Shown here: in pieces, positions 37,318 through 49,038 of the stretch | How positions within the stretch are numbered: position 1 is the stretch's first letter | Layout of the letters: every line of letters begins with the position of its first letter | DNA from: Hippophae tibetana | Taxonomy: Eukaryota > Streptophyta > Magnoliopsida > Rosales > Elaeagnaceae | Direction of reading: 5' to 3' | DNA length: 64,000 nucleotides | Assembly (NCBI GenBank): GCA_037013495.1 | Contig: CM072801.1 | Coordinates: forward strand, 37,312,001 to 37,376,000 | Position numbers and translations under genes: made by a program | The notes under the pieces: generated by a model | Database searches by the model: none | Told to the model about the DNA's origin: nothing | Seen by the model: the letters and a program-made list of their open reading frames with translations, nothing else

Positions 37318-39247
37318 GAACTGACTATTATAATCAACCAAATCGTTGCTCTTTCGATTCCAAAAACACGCTCAAAGAAAAGTTTATTTATCGGAATTGG
37401 TTAACCAAAATTACTTCGTTTACACTACTTGCCAACCTCAAATAGTTACGTGGCTTCTTATTGCGTTGTTTTCTGTTCTTGTTTTTTGGGTTCCAATTTG
37501 ATCATCTTAACCCTGTTCTAAGCAATTTAATCATTCTTAATCGTTGAGTTCCTATGTTGTCCGCCAAATGGTTCCGCATCATTTGGTATCAAAGCCTTGG
37601 TTGTTGAAAATATGTAATATATCTTCATATATGTATTTTTTTGAATTTTACATTTAAAAAAAATTTGTCCATTGAATTTTCCTATTCCATCATAAGTCAA
37701 AATCTTAAAGAAAGATAGATATTTGTATACCAAGTCTTGTGTTATCTTTCAATTTTTTTGTCATTATTTTGTCTTTCGATTTAATTTCCTAGTTTTTCTT
37801 TAAATTCTTTGTACCTTCTTCATGATTTATGTTTTTTGTGGTCAACCTATCTTTGTCCTTGAAAAAACCTTAGAGCTACTCCAGTTCGCGATTACAATAA
37901 AAACTAGGTTACTAATATGGGTTGCAACTTTAAACTGTTGTAACTTTAAATTGGTTTATCGAAATGACTATTATAATCAATCAAATCGTTGCTCTTTCGA
38001 TTCCAAAAACACGCTCAAAGAAAAGTTTATTTATCGGAATTTTTTTTACCAAAATTACTTCGTTTACACTACTTGCCAACCTCAAATAGTTAGGTGGCTT
38101 CTTATTGCGTTTTTTTCTGTTCTTGTTCTTTTTATGTTCCAATTTGATCATCTTAACCCTATTCTAAGCAATTTAATCATTCTTAATCGTTGAGTTCCTA
38201 TGTTATCCGCCAAAAGGTTCCGCATCATTTGGTATCAAAGCCTTGTTGCTAAAAATATATAATATAACTTCATATATGTATTTTTTTGAATTTTACATTT
38301 AAAAAAACTTTGTCCATTGAATTTTCCTATTCTATCATAAGTCAAAATCTTAAAGAAAGATAGATATTTGTATACCAAGTCTTGTGTTTTCTTTCAATTT
38401 TTTTGTCATTATTTTGTCTTTCGATTTAATTTCCTAGTTTTCTTTAAATTCTTTGTACCTTCTTCATGATTTATGTTTTTTGTGGTCAACCTATCTTTGT
38501 TCTTGAAAAAACCTTAGAGCTACTCCAGTTCGCGATTTCAATCAAAACTAGGTTACTAATATGGGTTGCAACTTTAAACTGTTGTATCTTTTAATTGGTT
38601 TATCGAAATGACTATTATAATCAATCAAATCGTTGCACTTTTGATTCCAAAAACACGCTCAAAGAAAAGTTTATTTATCGGAATCAGTTAAAAAAAAGTA
38701 CTTCGTTTACACTACTTGCCAACCTCAAATAGTTAGGTGGCTTCTTCTTGCGTTGTTTTATGTTCTTGTTCTTTTGGGTTCCAATTTGATCATCTTAACC
38801 TTCTTCTAAGCCATTTAATCATTCTTAATCGTTGAGTTCCTATGTTGTCCGCCAAAAGGTTCCGCATCATTTGGTTTCAAATCCTTGGTTGCTGAAAATA
38901 TGTAATTTATCTTCATATATGTATTTTTTTGAATTTTACATTGAAAAAAAACTTTGTCCATTGAATTTTATATGCTTTCATAAGTCAAAATCACAAAGAA
39001 AGATAGATATTTGTATACCAAGTCTTGTGTTTTCTTTCAATTTTGTTGTCATTATTTTGTCTTTCGATTTAATTTCCTAGTTTTCTTTAAATTCTTTGTA
39101 CCTTCTTCATGATTTATGTTTTTTGTGGTCAACCTATCTTTGTTCTTGAAAAAACCTTAGAGCTACTCCAGTTGCGATTTCAAGCAAAACTAGGTTACTA
39201 ATATGGGTTGCAACTTTAAACTGTTGTAACTTTTAATTGGTTTATCG
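37318..39247 (+). repeat. 3-mer HOR unit (~1930 bp), copy 2
   Basis: Second copy. Private change at 38690: AGTTAAAAAAAAGTACTTCG, where other monomers have a GTTAACCAAAATTACTTCG form. GGTTTCAAATCC (38873) is a degraded primer-site relic. Confidence 0.8.
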
Positions 39248-40220
39248 AACTGACTATTATAATCAACCAAATCGTTGCTCTTTCGATTCCAAAAACACGC
39301 TCAAAGAAAAGTTTATTTATCGGAATTGGTTAACCAAAATTACTTCGTTTACACTACTTTCCAACCTCAAATAGTTACGTGGCTTCTTATTGCGTTGTTT
39401 TCTGTTCTTGTTCTTTTGGGTTCCAATTTGATCATCTTAACCCTGTTCTAAGCAATTTAATCATTCTTAATCGTTGAGTTCCTATGTTGTCCGCCAAATG
39501 GTTCCGCATCATTTGGTATCAAAGCCTTGGTTGCTGAAAATATGTAATATATCTTCATATATGTATTTTTTTGAATTTTACATTTAAAAAAAAATTGTCC
39601 ATTGAATTTTCCTATTCCATCATAAGTCAAAATCTTAAAGAAAGATAGATATTTGTATACCAAGTCTTGTGTTATCTTTCAATTTTTTTGTCATTATTTT
39701 GTCTTTCGATTTAATTTCCTAGTTTTTCTTTAAATTCTTTGTACCTTCTTCATGATTTATGTTTTTTGTGGTCAACCTATCTTTGTCCTTGAAAAAACCT
39801 TAGAGCTACTCCAGTTCGCGATTACAATAAAAACTAGGTTACTAATATGGGTTGCAACTTTAAACTGTTGTAACTTTAAATTGGTTTATCAAAATGACTA
39901 TTATAATCAATCAAATCGTCGCTCTTTCGATTCCAAAAACACGCTCAAAGAAAAGTTTATTTATCGGAATTGTTTTTACCAAAATTACTTCGTTTACACT
40001 ACTTGCCAACCTCAAATAGTTAGGTGGCTTCTTATTGCGTTTTTTTCTGTTCTTGTTCTTTTTATGTTCCAATTTGATCATCTTAACCCTATTCTAAGCA
40101 ATTTAATCATTCTTAATCGTTGAGTTCCTATGTTATCCGCCAAAAGGTTCCGCATCATTTGGTATCAAAGCCTTGTTGCTAAAAATATATAATATAACTT
40201 CATATATGTATTTTTTTGAA
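39248..40220 (+). repeat. 3-mer HOR unit, partial copy 3
   Basis: About half of a third copy (offset 1930), ending near 40220, where a different monomer type with AAATTTGTCC and CCATCATAAG takes over. Confidence 0.75.
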
Positions 40221-40221
40221 T

Positions 40222-40555
40222 TTTACATTTAAAAAAAATTTGTCCATTGAATTTTCCTATTCCATCATAAGTCAAAATCTTAAAGAAAGATAGATATTTG
40301 TATACCAAGTCTTGTGTTATCTTTCAATTTTTTTGTCATTATTTTGTCTTTCGATTTAATTTCCTAGATTTTCTTTAAATTCTTTGTACCTTCTTCGTGA
40401 TTTATGTTTTTTGTGGTCAACCTATCTTTGTCCTTAAAAACCTTAGAGCTACTAAGGTTCGCGATTACAATAAAAACTAGGTTACTAATATGGGTTGCAA
40501 CTTTAAACTGTTGTAACTTTAAATTGGTTTATCGAAATGACTATTATAATCAATC
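40222..40555 (+). repeat. 11-mer-spaced short echo, copy 1
   Basis: Shares rare variants with 47298-47630 at an offset of 7076 bp: CCTAGATTTTCTTT, CTTCTTCGTGATTT and ACTAAGGTTCGCG. The match is only about 330 bp, and it indicates exchange over seven kilobases. Confidence 0.75.
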
Positions 40556-40759
40556 AAATCGTTGCTCTTTCTATTCCAAAAACACGCTCAAAGAAAAGTT
40601 TATTTATCGGAATCGTTTAACCAAAATTACTTCGTTTACACTACTTGCCAACCTCAAATAGTTAGGTGGCTTCTTATTGTGTTGTTTTCTATTCTTGTAC
40701 TTTTGGGTTCCAATTTGATCATCTTAACCCTGTTCTAAGCAATTTAATCATTCTTAATC

Positions 40760-41320
40760 GTTGAGTTCCTATGTTGTCCGCCAAATGGTTCCGCATCATT
40801 TGGTATCAAAGCCTTGGTTGCTGAAAATATGTAATATATCTTCATATATGTATTTTTTTGAATTTTACATTTAAAAAAACTTTGTCCATTGAATTTTCCT
40901 ATTCTATCAAAAGTCAAAATCTTAAAGCAAGATAGATATTTGTATACCAAGTCCTGTGTTTTCTTTCAATTTTTTTGTCATAATTTTGTCTTTCGATTTA
41001 ATTTCCTAGTTTTCTTTAAATTCTTTGTACCTTCTTCATGATTTATGTTTTTTGCGGTCAACCTATCTTTGTTTTTGAAAAAACCTTAGAGCTACTCCAG
41101 TTCGCGATTTCAATCAAAACTAGGTTACTAATACGGGTTGCAACTTTAAACTGTTGTAACTTTTAATTGGTATATCGAAATGACTATTATAATCAATCAA
41201 ATCGTTGCTCTTTCTATTCCAAAAACACGCTCAAAGAAATGTTTATTTATCGGAATCGGTTAACCAAAATTACTTCGTTTACACTACTTGCCAACCTCAA
41301 ACAGTTAGATGGCTTCTTGT
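40760..41320 (+). repeat. 12-mer-spaced short echo, copy 1
   Basis: Shares rare variants with 48479-49038 at an offset of 7719 bp: TTAAAGCAAGATAG, AAGTCCTGTG, ATACGGGTTGC, GGTATATCG and AACAGTTAGATGGC. The spacing is one monomer longer than the 40222/47298 pair, so a monomer was gained or lost between the two tagged segments. Confidence 0.75.
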
Positions 41321-44300
41321 TGCGTTGTTTTCTGTTCTTGTTCTTTTGGGTTCCAATTTGATCATCTTAACCCTATTCTAAGCAATTTAATCATTCTTAA
41401 TCGTTGAGTTCCTATGTTGTCCGCCAAATGGTTCCGCATCATTTGGTATCAAAGCCTTGGTTGCTGAAAATATGTAATTTATCTTCATATATGTATTTTT
41501 TTGAATTTTACATTTAAAAAAAACTTTGTCCATTGAATTTTATATGCTTTCATAAGTCAAAATCACAATGAAAGATAGATATTTGTATACCAAGTCTTGT
41601 GTTTTGTTTCAATTTTGTTGTCATTATTTTGTCTATCGATTTAATTTCCTAGTTTTCTTTAAATTCTTTGTACCTTCTTCAAGATTTATGTTTTTTGTGG
41701 TCAACCTATCTTTGTTCTTGAAAAAACCTTAGAGCTACTCCAGTTCGCAATTTCAATCAAAACTAGGTTACTAGTATGGGTTGCAACTTTAAAATGTTGT
41801 AACTTTTAATTGGTTTATCGAAATGACTATTATAATCAATCAAATCGTTGCTCTTTCGATTCCAAAAACATGCTCAAAGAAAAGTTTATTTATCGGAATT
41901 GGTTAACCAAAATTACTTCGTTTACACTACTTGCCAACCTCAAATAGTTACGTGGCTTCTTATTGCGTTGTTTTCTGTTCTTGTTCTTTTGGGTTCCAAT
42001 TTGATCATCTTAACCCTGTTCTAAGCAATTTAATCATTCTTAATCGTTGAGTTCCTATGTTGTCCGCCAAATGGTTCCGCATCATTTGGTATTAAAGCCT
42101 TGGTTGCTGAAAATATGTAATATATCTTCATATATGTATTTTTTTGAATTTTACATTTAAAAAAAATTTGTCCATTGAATTTTCCTATTCTATCATAAGT
42201 CAAAATCTTAAAGAAAGATAGATATTTGTATACCAAGTCTTGTGTTTTCTTTCAATTTTTTTGTCATTATTTTGACTTTCGATTTAATTTCCTAGTTTTT
42301 CTTTAAATTCTTTGTACCTTCTTCAAGATTTATGTTTTTTGTGGTCAACCTATCTTTGTCCTTCAAAAAACCTTAGAGCTACTCCAGTTCGCGATTACAA
42401 TAAAAACTAGGTTACTAATATGGGTTGCAACTTTAAACTTTTGTAACTTTAAATTGCTTTATCGAAATGACTATTATAATCAATCAAATCGTCGCTCTTT
42501 CGATTCCAAAAACACGCTCAAAGAAAAGTTTATTTATCGGAATTTGTTTTACCAAAATTACTTCGTTTACACTACTTGCCAACCTCAAATAGTTAGGTGG
42601 CTTCTTATTGCGTTGTTTTCTGTTCTTGTTCTTTTGGGTTCCAATTTGATCATCTTAACCCTGTTCTAAGCAATTTAATCATTCTTAATCGTTGAGTTCT
42701 TATGTTGTCCGCCAAATGGTTCCGCATCATTTGGTATCAAAGCCTTGGTTGCTCAAAATATGTAATATATCTTCATATATGTATTTTTTTGAATTTTACA
42801 TTTAAAAAAACTTTGTCCATTGAATTTTTCTATTCTTTCAAAAGCAAAATCTTAAAGAAAGATAGATATTTGTATACCAAGTCTTGTGTTTTCTTTCAAT
42901 TTTTTTGTCATTATTTTGTCTTTCGATTTAATTTCCTAGTTTTCTTTAAATTCTTTGTACCTTCTTCATGATTTATGTTTTTTGTGGTCAACCTATCTTT
43001 GTTCTTGAAAAAACCTTAGAGCTACTCCAGTTCGCGATTTCAATCAAAACTAGGTTACTAATATGGGTTGCAACTTTAAACCGTTGTATCTTTTAATTGG
43101 TTTATCGAAATGACTATAATAATCAATCAAATCGTTGCTCTTTCGATTCCAAAAACACGCTCAAAGAAAAGTTTATTTATCGGAATCGGTTAACCAAAAT
43201 GTCTTCGTTTACACTACTTGCCAACCTCAAATAGTTACATGGCTTCTTATTGCGTTGTTTTCTGTTCTTTTTCTTTTTATGTTCCAATTTGATCATCTTA
43301 ACCCTATTCTAAGCAATTTAATCATTCTTAATCGTTGAGTTCCTATGTTATTCACCAAAAGGTTCCGCATCATTTGGTATCAAAGCCTTTTTGCTAAAAA
43401 TATATAATATAACTTCATATATGTATTTTTTTGAATTTTACATTTAAAAAAACTTTGTCTATTGAATTTTCCTATTCTATCATAAGTCAAAATCTTAAAG
43501 AAAGATAGATATTTTTATACCAAGTCTTGTGTTTTCTTTCAATTTTTTTGTCATTATTTTGTCTTTCGATTTAATTTCCTAGTTTTCTTTAAATTCTTTG
43601 TACCTTTTTCATGATTTATGTTTTTTGTGGTCAACCTATCTTTGTTCTTGAAAAAACCTTAGAGCTACTCAAGTTCTCGATTTCAATCAAAACTAGGTTA
43701 CTAATATGGGTTGCAACTTTAAACTGTTGTAACCTTTAATTGGTTTATCGAAATGACTATTATAATCAATCAAATCGTTGCTCTTTCTATTCCAAAAACA
43801 CGCTCAAAGAAAAGTTTATTTATCGGAATCGTTTAACCAAAATTACTTCGTTTACACTACTTGCCAACCTCAAATAGTTAGGTGGCTTCTTATTGTGTTG
43901 TTTTCTATTCTTGTACTTTTGGGTTCCAATTTGATCATCTTAACCCTGTTCTAAGCAATTTAATCATTCTTAATCGTTGAGTTCCTATGTTGTCCGCAAA
44001 ATGGTTCCGCATCATTTGGTATCAAAGCCTTGGTTGTTGAAAATATGTAATATATCTTCATATATGTATTTTTTTTAATTTTACATTTAAAAAAACTTTG
44101 TCCATTGAATTTTCCTATTATATCATAAGTCAAAATCTTAAAGAAAGATAGATATTTTTATACCAAGTCTTGTGTTTTCTTTCAATTTTTTTGTCATTAT
44201 TTTGTCTTTCGATTTAATTTCCTAGTTTTTCTTTAAATTCTTTGTACCTTCTTCATGATTTATGTTTTTTGTGGTCAACCTATCTTTGTCCTTCAAAAAA

Positions 44301-45003
44301 CCTTAGAGCTACTCCAGTTCGCGATTACAATAAAAACTAGGTTACTAATATGGGTTGCAACTTTAAACTTTTGTAACTTTAAATTGCGTTATCGAAATGA
44401 CTATTATAATCAATCAAATCGTCGCTCTTTCGATTCCAAAAACACGCTCAAAGAAAAGTTTATTTATCAGAATTTGTTTTACCAAAATTACTTCGTTTAC
44501 ACTACTTGCCAACCTCAAATAGTTAGGTGGCTTCTTATTGCGTTGTTTTCTGTTCTTGTTCTTTTGGGTTCCAATTTGATCATCTTAACCCTGTTCTAAG
44601 CAATTTAATCATTCTTAATCGTTTAGTTCCTATGTTGTCCGCCAAATGGTTCCGCATCATTTGGTATCAAAGCCTTGGTTGCTGAAAATATGTAATATAT
44701 CTTCACATATGTATTTTTTTGAATTTTACATTTAAAAAAAATTTGTCCATTGAATTTTCCTATTCCATCATAAGTCAAAATCTTAAAGAAAGATAGATAT
44801 TTGTATAACAAGTCTTGTGTTATCTTTCAATTTTTTTGTCATTATTTTGTCTTTCGATTTAATTTCCTAGTTTTTCTTTAAATTCTTTGTACCTTCTTCA
44901 TGATTTATGTTTTTTTGGTCAACCTATCTTTGTCCTTGAAAAAACCTTAGAGCTACTCCAGTTCGCGATTACAATAAAAACTAGGTTACTAATATGGGTT
45001 GCA
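41321..45003 (+). repeat. Mosaic monomers with a diverged 3-mer relation
   Basis: About 5.7 monomers of mixed type. Around 42330-42690 and 44260-44620 the rare AAACTTTTGTAACTTTAAATTGC form recurs at 1930 bp spacing. CCGCAAAATGG near 43995 links to 48495. AAAATGTCTTCG at 43196 recurs at 45771 and 48342, a 4-mer-like spacing. Ordinary satellite otherwise. Confidence 0.7.
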
Positions 45004-45800
45004 ACTTTAAACTGTTGTAACTTTAAATTGGTTTATCGAAATGACTATTATAATCAATCAAATCGTCGCTCTTTCGATTCCAAAAACACGCTCAAAGAAA
45101 AGTTTATTTATCGGAATTTTTTTTACCAAAATTACTTCGTTTACACTACTTGCCAACCTCAAATAGTTAGGTGGCTTCTTATTGCGTTTTTTTCTGTTCT
45201 TGTTCTTTTTATGTTCCAATTTGATCATCTTAACCCTGTTCTAAGCAATTTAATCATTCTTAATCGTTGAGTTCCTATGTTATCCGCCAAAAGGTTCCGC
45301 ATCATTTGGTATCAAAGCCTTGTTGCTGAAAATATATAATATAACTTCATATATGTATTTTTTTGAATTTTACATTTAAAAAAACTTTGTCCATTGAATT
45401 TTTCTATTCTTTCATAAGTCAAAATCTTAAAGAAAGATAGATATTTGTATACCAAGTCTTGTGTTTTCTTTCAATTTTTTTGTCATTATTTTGTCTTTCG
45501 ATTTAATTTCCTAGTTTTCTTTAAATTCTTAGTACCTTCTTCATGATTTATGTTTTTTGTGGTCAACCTATCTTTGTTCTTGAAAAAACCTTAGAGCTAC
45601 TCCAGTTCGCGATTTCAATCAAAACTAGGTTACTAATATGGGTTGCAACTTTAAACTGTTGTATCTTTTAATTGGTTTATCGAAATGACTATTATTATCA
45701 ATCAAATCGTTGCTCTTTCGATTCCAAAAACACGCTCAAAGAAAAGTTTATTTATCGGAATCGGTTAACCAAAATGTCTTCGTTTACACTACTTGCCAAC
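45004..45800 (+). repeat. 4-mer-spaced block, copy 1
   Basis: Matches about 47575-48371 at an offset of 2571 bp (four monomers), sharing the TTTTTTTTACCAAAATTAC form, the GTTATCCGCC anchor type, GTTGTATCTTTTAATTGG and AAAATGTCTTCG. It ends where GTTACGTGG and GTTAGGTGG part. Confidence 0.75.
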
Positions 45801-47297
45801 CTCAAATAGTTACGTGGCTTCTTATTGCGTTGTTTTCTGTTCTTTTTCTTTTGTGTTCCAATTTGATCATATTAACCCTGTTCTAAGAAATTTAATCATT
45901 CTTAATTGTTGAGTTCCTATGTTGTCCGCCAAATGGTTCCGCATCATTTGGTATCAAAGCCTTGGTTGCTGAAAATATGTAATATATCTTCATATATGTA
46001 TTTTTTTGAATTTTACATTTAAAAAAAACTTTGTCCATTGAATTTTATATGCTTTCAGAAGTCAAAATCACAATGAAAGATAGATATTTGTATACCAAGT
46101 CTTGTGTTTTCTTTCAATTTTGTTGTCATTATTTTGTCTTTCGATTTAATTTCCTAGTTTTCTTTAAATTCTTTGTACCTTCTTCATGATTTATGTTTTT
46201 TGTGGTCAACCTATCTTTGTCCTTGAAAAAACCTTAGAGCTACTCCAGTTCGCGATTACAATAAAAACTAGGTTACTAATATGGGTTGCAACTTTAAACT
46301 GTTGTAACTTTAAATTGGTTTATCGAAATGACTATTATAATCAATCAAATCGTTGCTCTTTCGATTCCAAAAACACGCTCAAAGAAAAGTTTATTTATCG
46401 GAATCAGTTAACCAAAATTACTTCGTTTACACTACTTGCCAACCTCAAATAGTTAGGTGGCTTCTTATTGCGTTGTTTTCTGTTCTTGTTCTTTTGGGTT
46501 CCAATTTGATCATCTTAACCTTCTTCTAAGCAATTTAATCATTCTTAATCGTTGAGTTCCTATGTTGTCCGCCAAAAGGTTCTGCATCATTTGGTATCAA
46601 ATCCTTGGTTGCTGAAAATATGTAATATATCTTCATATATATATTTTTTTGAATTTTACATTTAAAAAAAATTTGTCCATTGAATTTTCCTATTCCATCA
46701 TAAGTCAAAATCTTAAAGAAAGATAGATATTTGTATACCAAGTCTTGTGTTATCTTTCAATTTTGTGGTCATTATTATGTCTTTCGATTTAATTTCCTAG
46801 TTTTCTTTAAATTCTTTGTACCTTCTTCATGATTTATGTTTTTTGTGGTCAACCTATCTTTGTTCTTGAAAAAACCTTAGAGCTACTCCAGTTCGCAATT
46901 TCAAGCAAAACTAGGTTACTAATATGGGTTGCAACTTTAAACTGTTGTAACTTTTAATTGGTTTATCGAACTGACTATTATAATCAACCAAATCGTTGCT
47001 CTTTCGATTCCAAAAACACGCTCAAAGAAAAGTTTATTTATCGGAATTGGTTAACCAAAATTACTTCATTTACACTACTTGCTAACCTCAAATAGTTACG
47101 TGGCTTCTTATTGCGTTGTTTTCTGTTCTTTTTCTTTTGGGTTCCAATTTGATCATCTTAACCCTGTTCTAAGCAATTTAATCATTCTTAATCGTTGAGT
47201 TCCTATGTTGTCCGCCAAATGGTTCCGCATCATTTGGTATCAAAGCCTTGGTTGCTGAAAATATGTAATATATCTTCATATATATATTTTTTTGAAT
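45801..47297 (+). repeat. Mosaic monomers carrying GAACTGAC-lineage sequence
   Basis: About 2.3 monomers. GAACTGAC (46974) and two copies of CATATATATATTTTTTT (46635, 47278), in place of the usual CATATATGTATTTTTTT, mark a short 643-bp duplication. No other feature. Confidence 0.75.
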
Positions 47298-47630
47298 TTT
47301 ACATTTAAAAAAAATTTGTCCATTGAATTTTCCTATTCCATCATAAGTCAAAATCTTAAAGAAAGATAGATATTTGTATACCAAGTCTTGTGTTATCTTT
47401 CAATTTTTTTGTCATTATTTTGTCTTTCGATTTAATTTCCTAGATTTTCTTTAAATTCTTTGTACCTTCTTCGTGATTTATGTTTTTTGTGGTCAACCTA
47501 TCTTTGTCCTTAAAAACCTTAGAGCTACTAAGGTTCGCGATTACAATAAAAACTAGGTTACTAATATGGGTTGCAACTTAAAACTGTTGTAACTTTAAAT
47601 TGGTTTATCGAAATGACTATTATAATCAAT
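47298..47630 (+). repeat. 11-mer-spaced short echo, copy 2
   Basis: Partner of 40222-40555. It ends where CGTCGCTCTTTCGATT replaces CGTTGCTCTTTCTATT. Confidence 0.75.
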
Positions 47631-48371
47631 CAAATCGTCGCTCTTTCGATTCCAAAAACACGCTCAAAGAAAAGTTTATTTATCGGAATTTTTTTTACCA
47701 AAATTACTTCGTTTACACTACTTGCCAACCTCAAATAGTTAGGTGGCTTCTTATTGTGTTGTTTTCTGTTCTTGTTCTTTTGGGTTCCAATTTAATCATC
47801 TTAACCCTGTTCTAAGCAATTTAATCATTCTTAATCGTTGAGTTCCTATGTTATCCGCCAAAAGGTTCCGCATCATTTGGTATCAAAGCCTTGTTGCTGA
47901 AAATATATAATATAACTTCATATATGTATTTTTTTGAATTTTACATTTAAAAAAACTTTGTCCATTGAATTTTTCTATTCTTTCATAAGTCAAAATCTTA
48001 AAGAAAGATAGATATTTGTATACCAAGTCTTGTGTTTTCTTTCAATTTTTTTGTCATTATTTTGTCTTTCGATTTAATTTCCTAGTTTTCTTTAAATTCT
48101 TTGTACCTTCTTCATGATTTATGTTTTTTGTGGTCAACCTATCTTTGTTCTTGAAAAAACCTTAGAGCTACTCCAGTTCGCGATTTCAATCAAAACTAGG
48201 TTACTAATATGGGTTGCAACTTTAAACTGTTGTATCTTTTAATTGGTTTATCGAAATGACTATTATAATCAATCAAATCGTTGCTCTTTCGATTCCAAAA
48301 ACACGCTCAAAGAAAAGTTTATTTATCGGAATCGGTTAACCAAAATGTCTTCGTTTACACTACTTGCCAAC
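47575..48371 (+). repeat. 4-mer-spaced block, copy 2
   Basis: Partner of 45004-45800. Its first ~55 bp overlap the end of the 11-mer echo, and its end lies about 100 bp before the 12-mer echo begins, so several exchange junctions cluster within 1.5 kb here. Confidence 0.75.
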
Positions 48372-48478
48372 CTCAAATAGTTAGGTGGCTTCTTATTGCG
48401 TTGTTTTCTATTCTTGTACTTTTGGGTTCCAATTTGATCATCTTAACCCTGTTCTAAGCAATTTAATCATTCTTAATC

Positions 48479-49038
48479 GTTGAGTTCCTATGTTGTCCGC
48501 AAAATGGTTCCGCATCATTTGGTATCAAAGCCTTGGTTGCTGAAAATATGTAATATATCTTCATATATGTATTTTTTTTAATTTTACATTTAAAAAAACT
48601 TTGTCCATTGAATTTTCCTATTCTATCATAAGTCAAAATCTTAAAGCAAGATAGATATTTGTATACCAAGTCCTGTGTTTTCTTTCAATTTTTTTGTCAT
48701 AATTTTGTATTTTGATTTAATTTCTTAGTTTTCTTTAAATTCTTTGTACCTTCTTCATGATTTATGTTTTTTGTGGTCAACCTATCTTTGTTCTTGAAAA
48801 AACCTTAGAGCTACTCCAGTTCGCGATTTCAATCAAAACTAGGTTACTTATACGGGTTGCAACTTTAAACTGTTGTAACTTTTAATTGGTATATCGAAAT
48901 GACTATTATAATCAATCAAATCGTTGCTCTTTCTATTCCAAAAACACGCTCAAAGAAATGTTTATTTATCGGAATCGGTTAACCAAAATTACTTCGTTTA
49001 CACTACTTCCCAACCTCAAACAGTTAGATGGCTTCTTG
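48479..49038 (+). repeat. 12-mer-spaced short echo, copy 2
   Basis: Partner of 40760-41320, with extra private changes (CCGCAAAATGG, TGTATTTTGATT, CTTCCCAACC). Confidence 0.75.
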
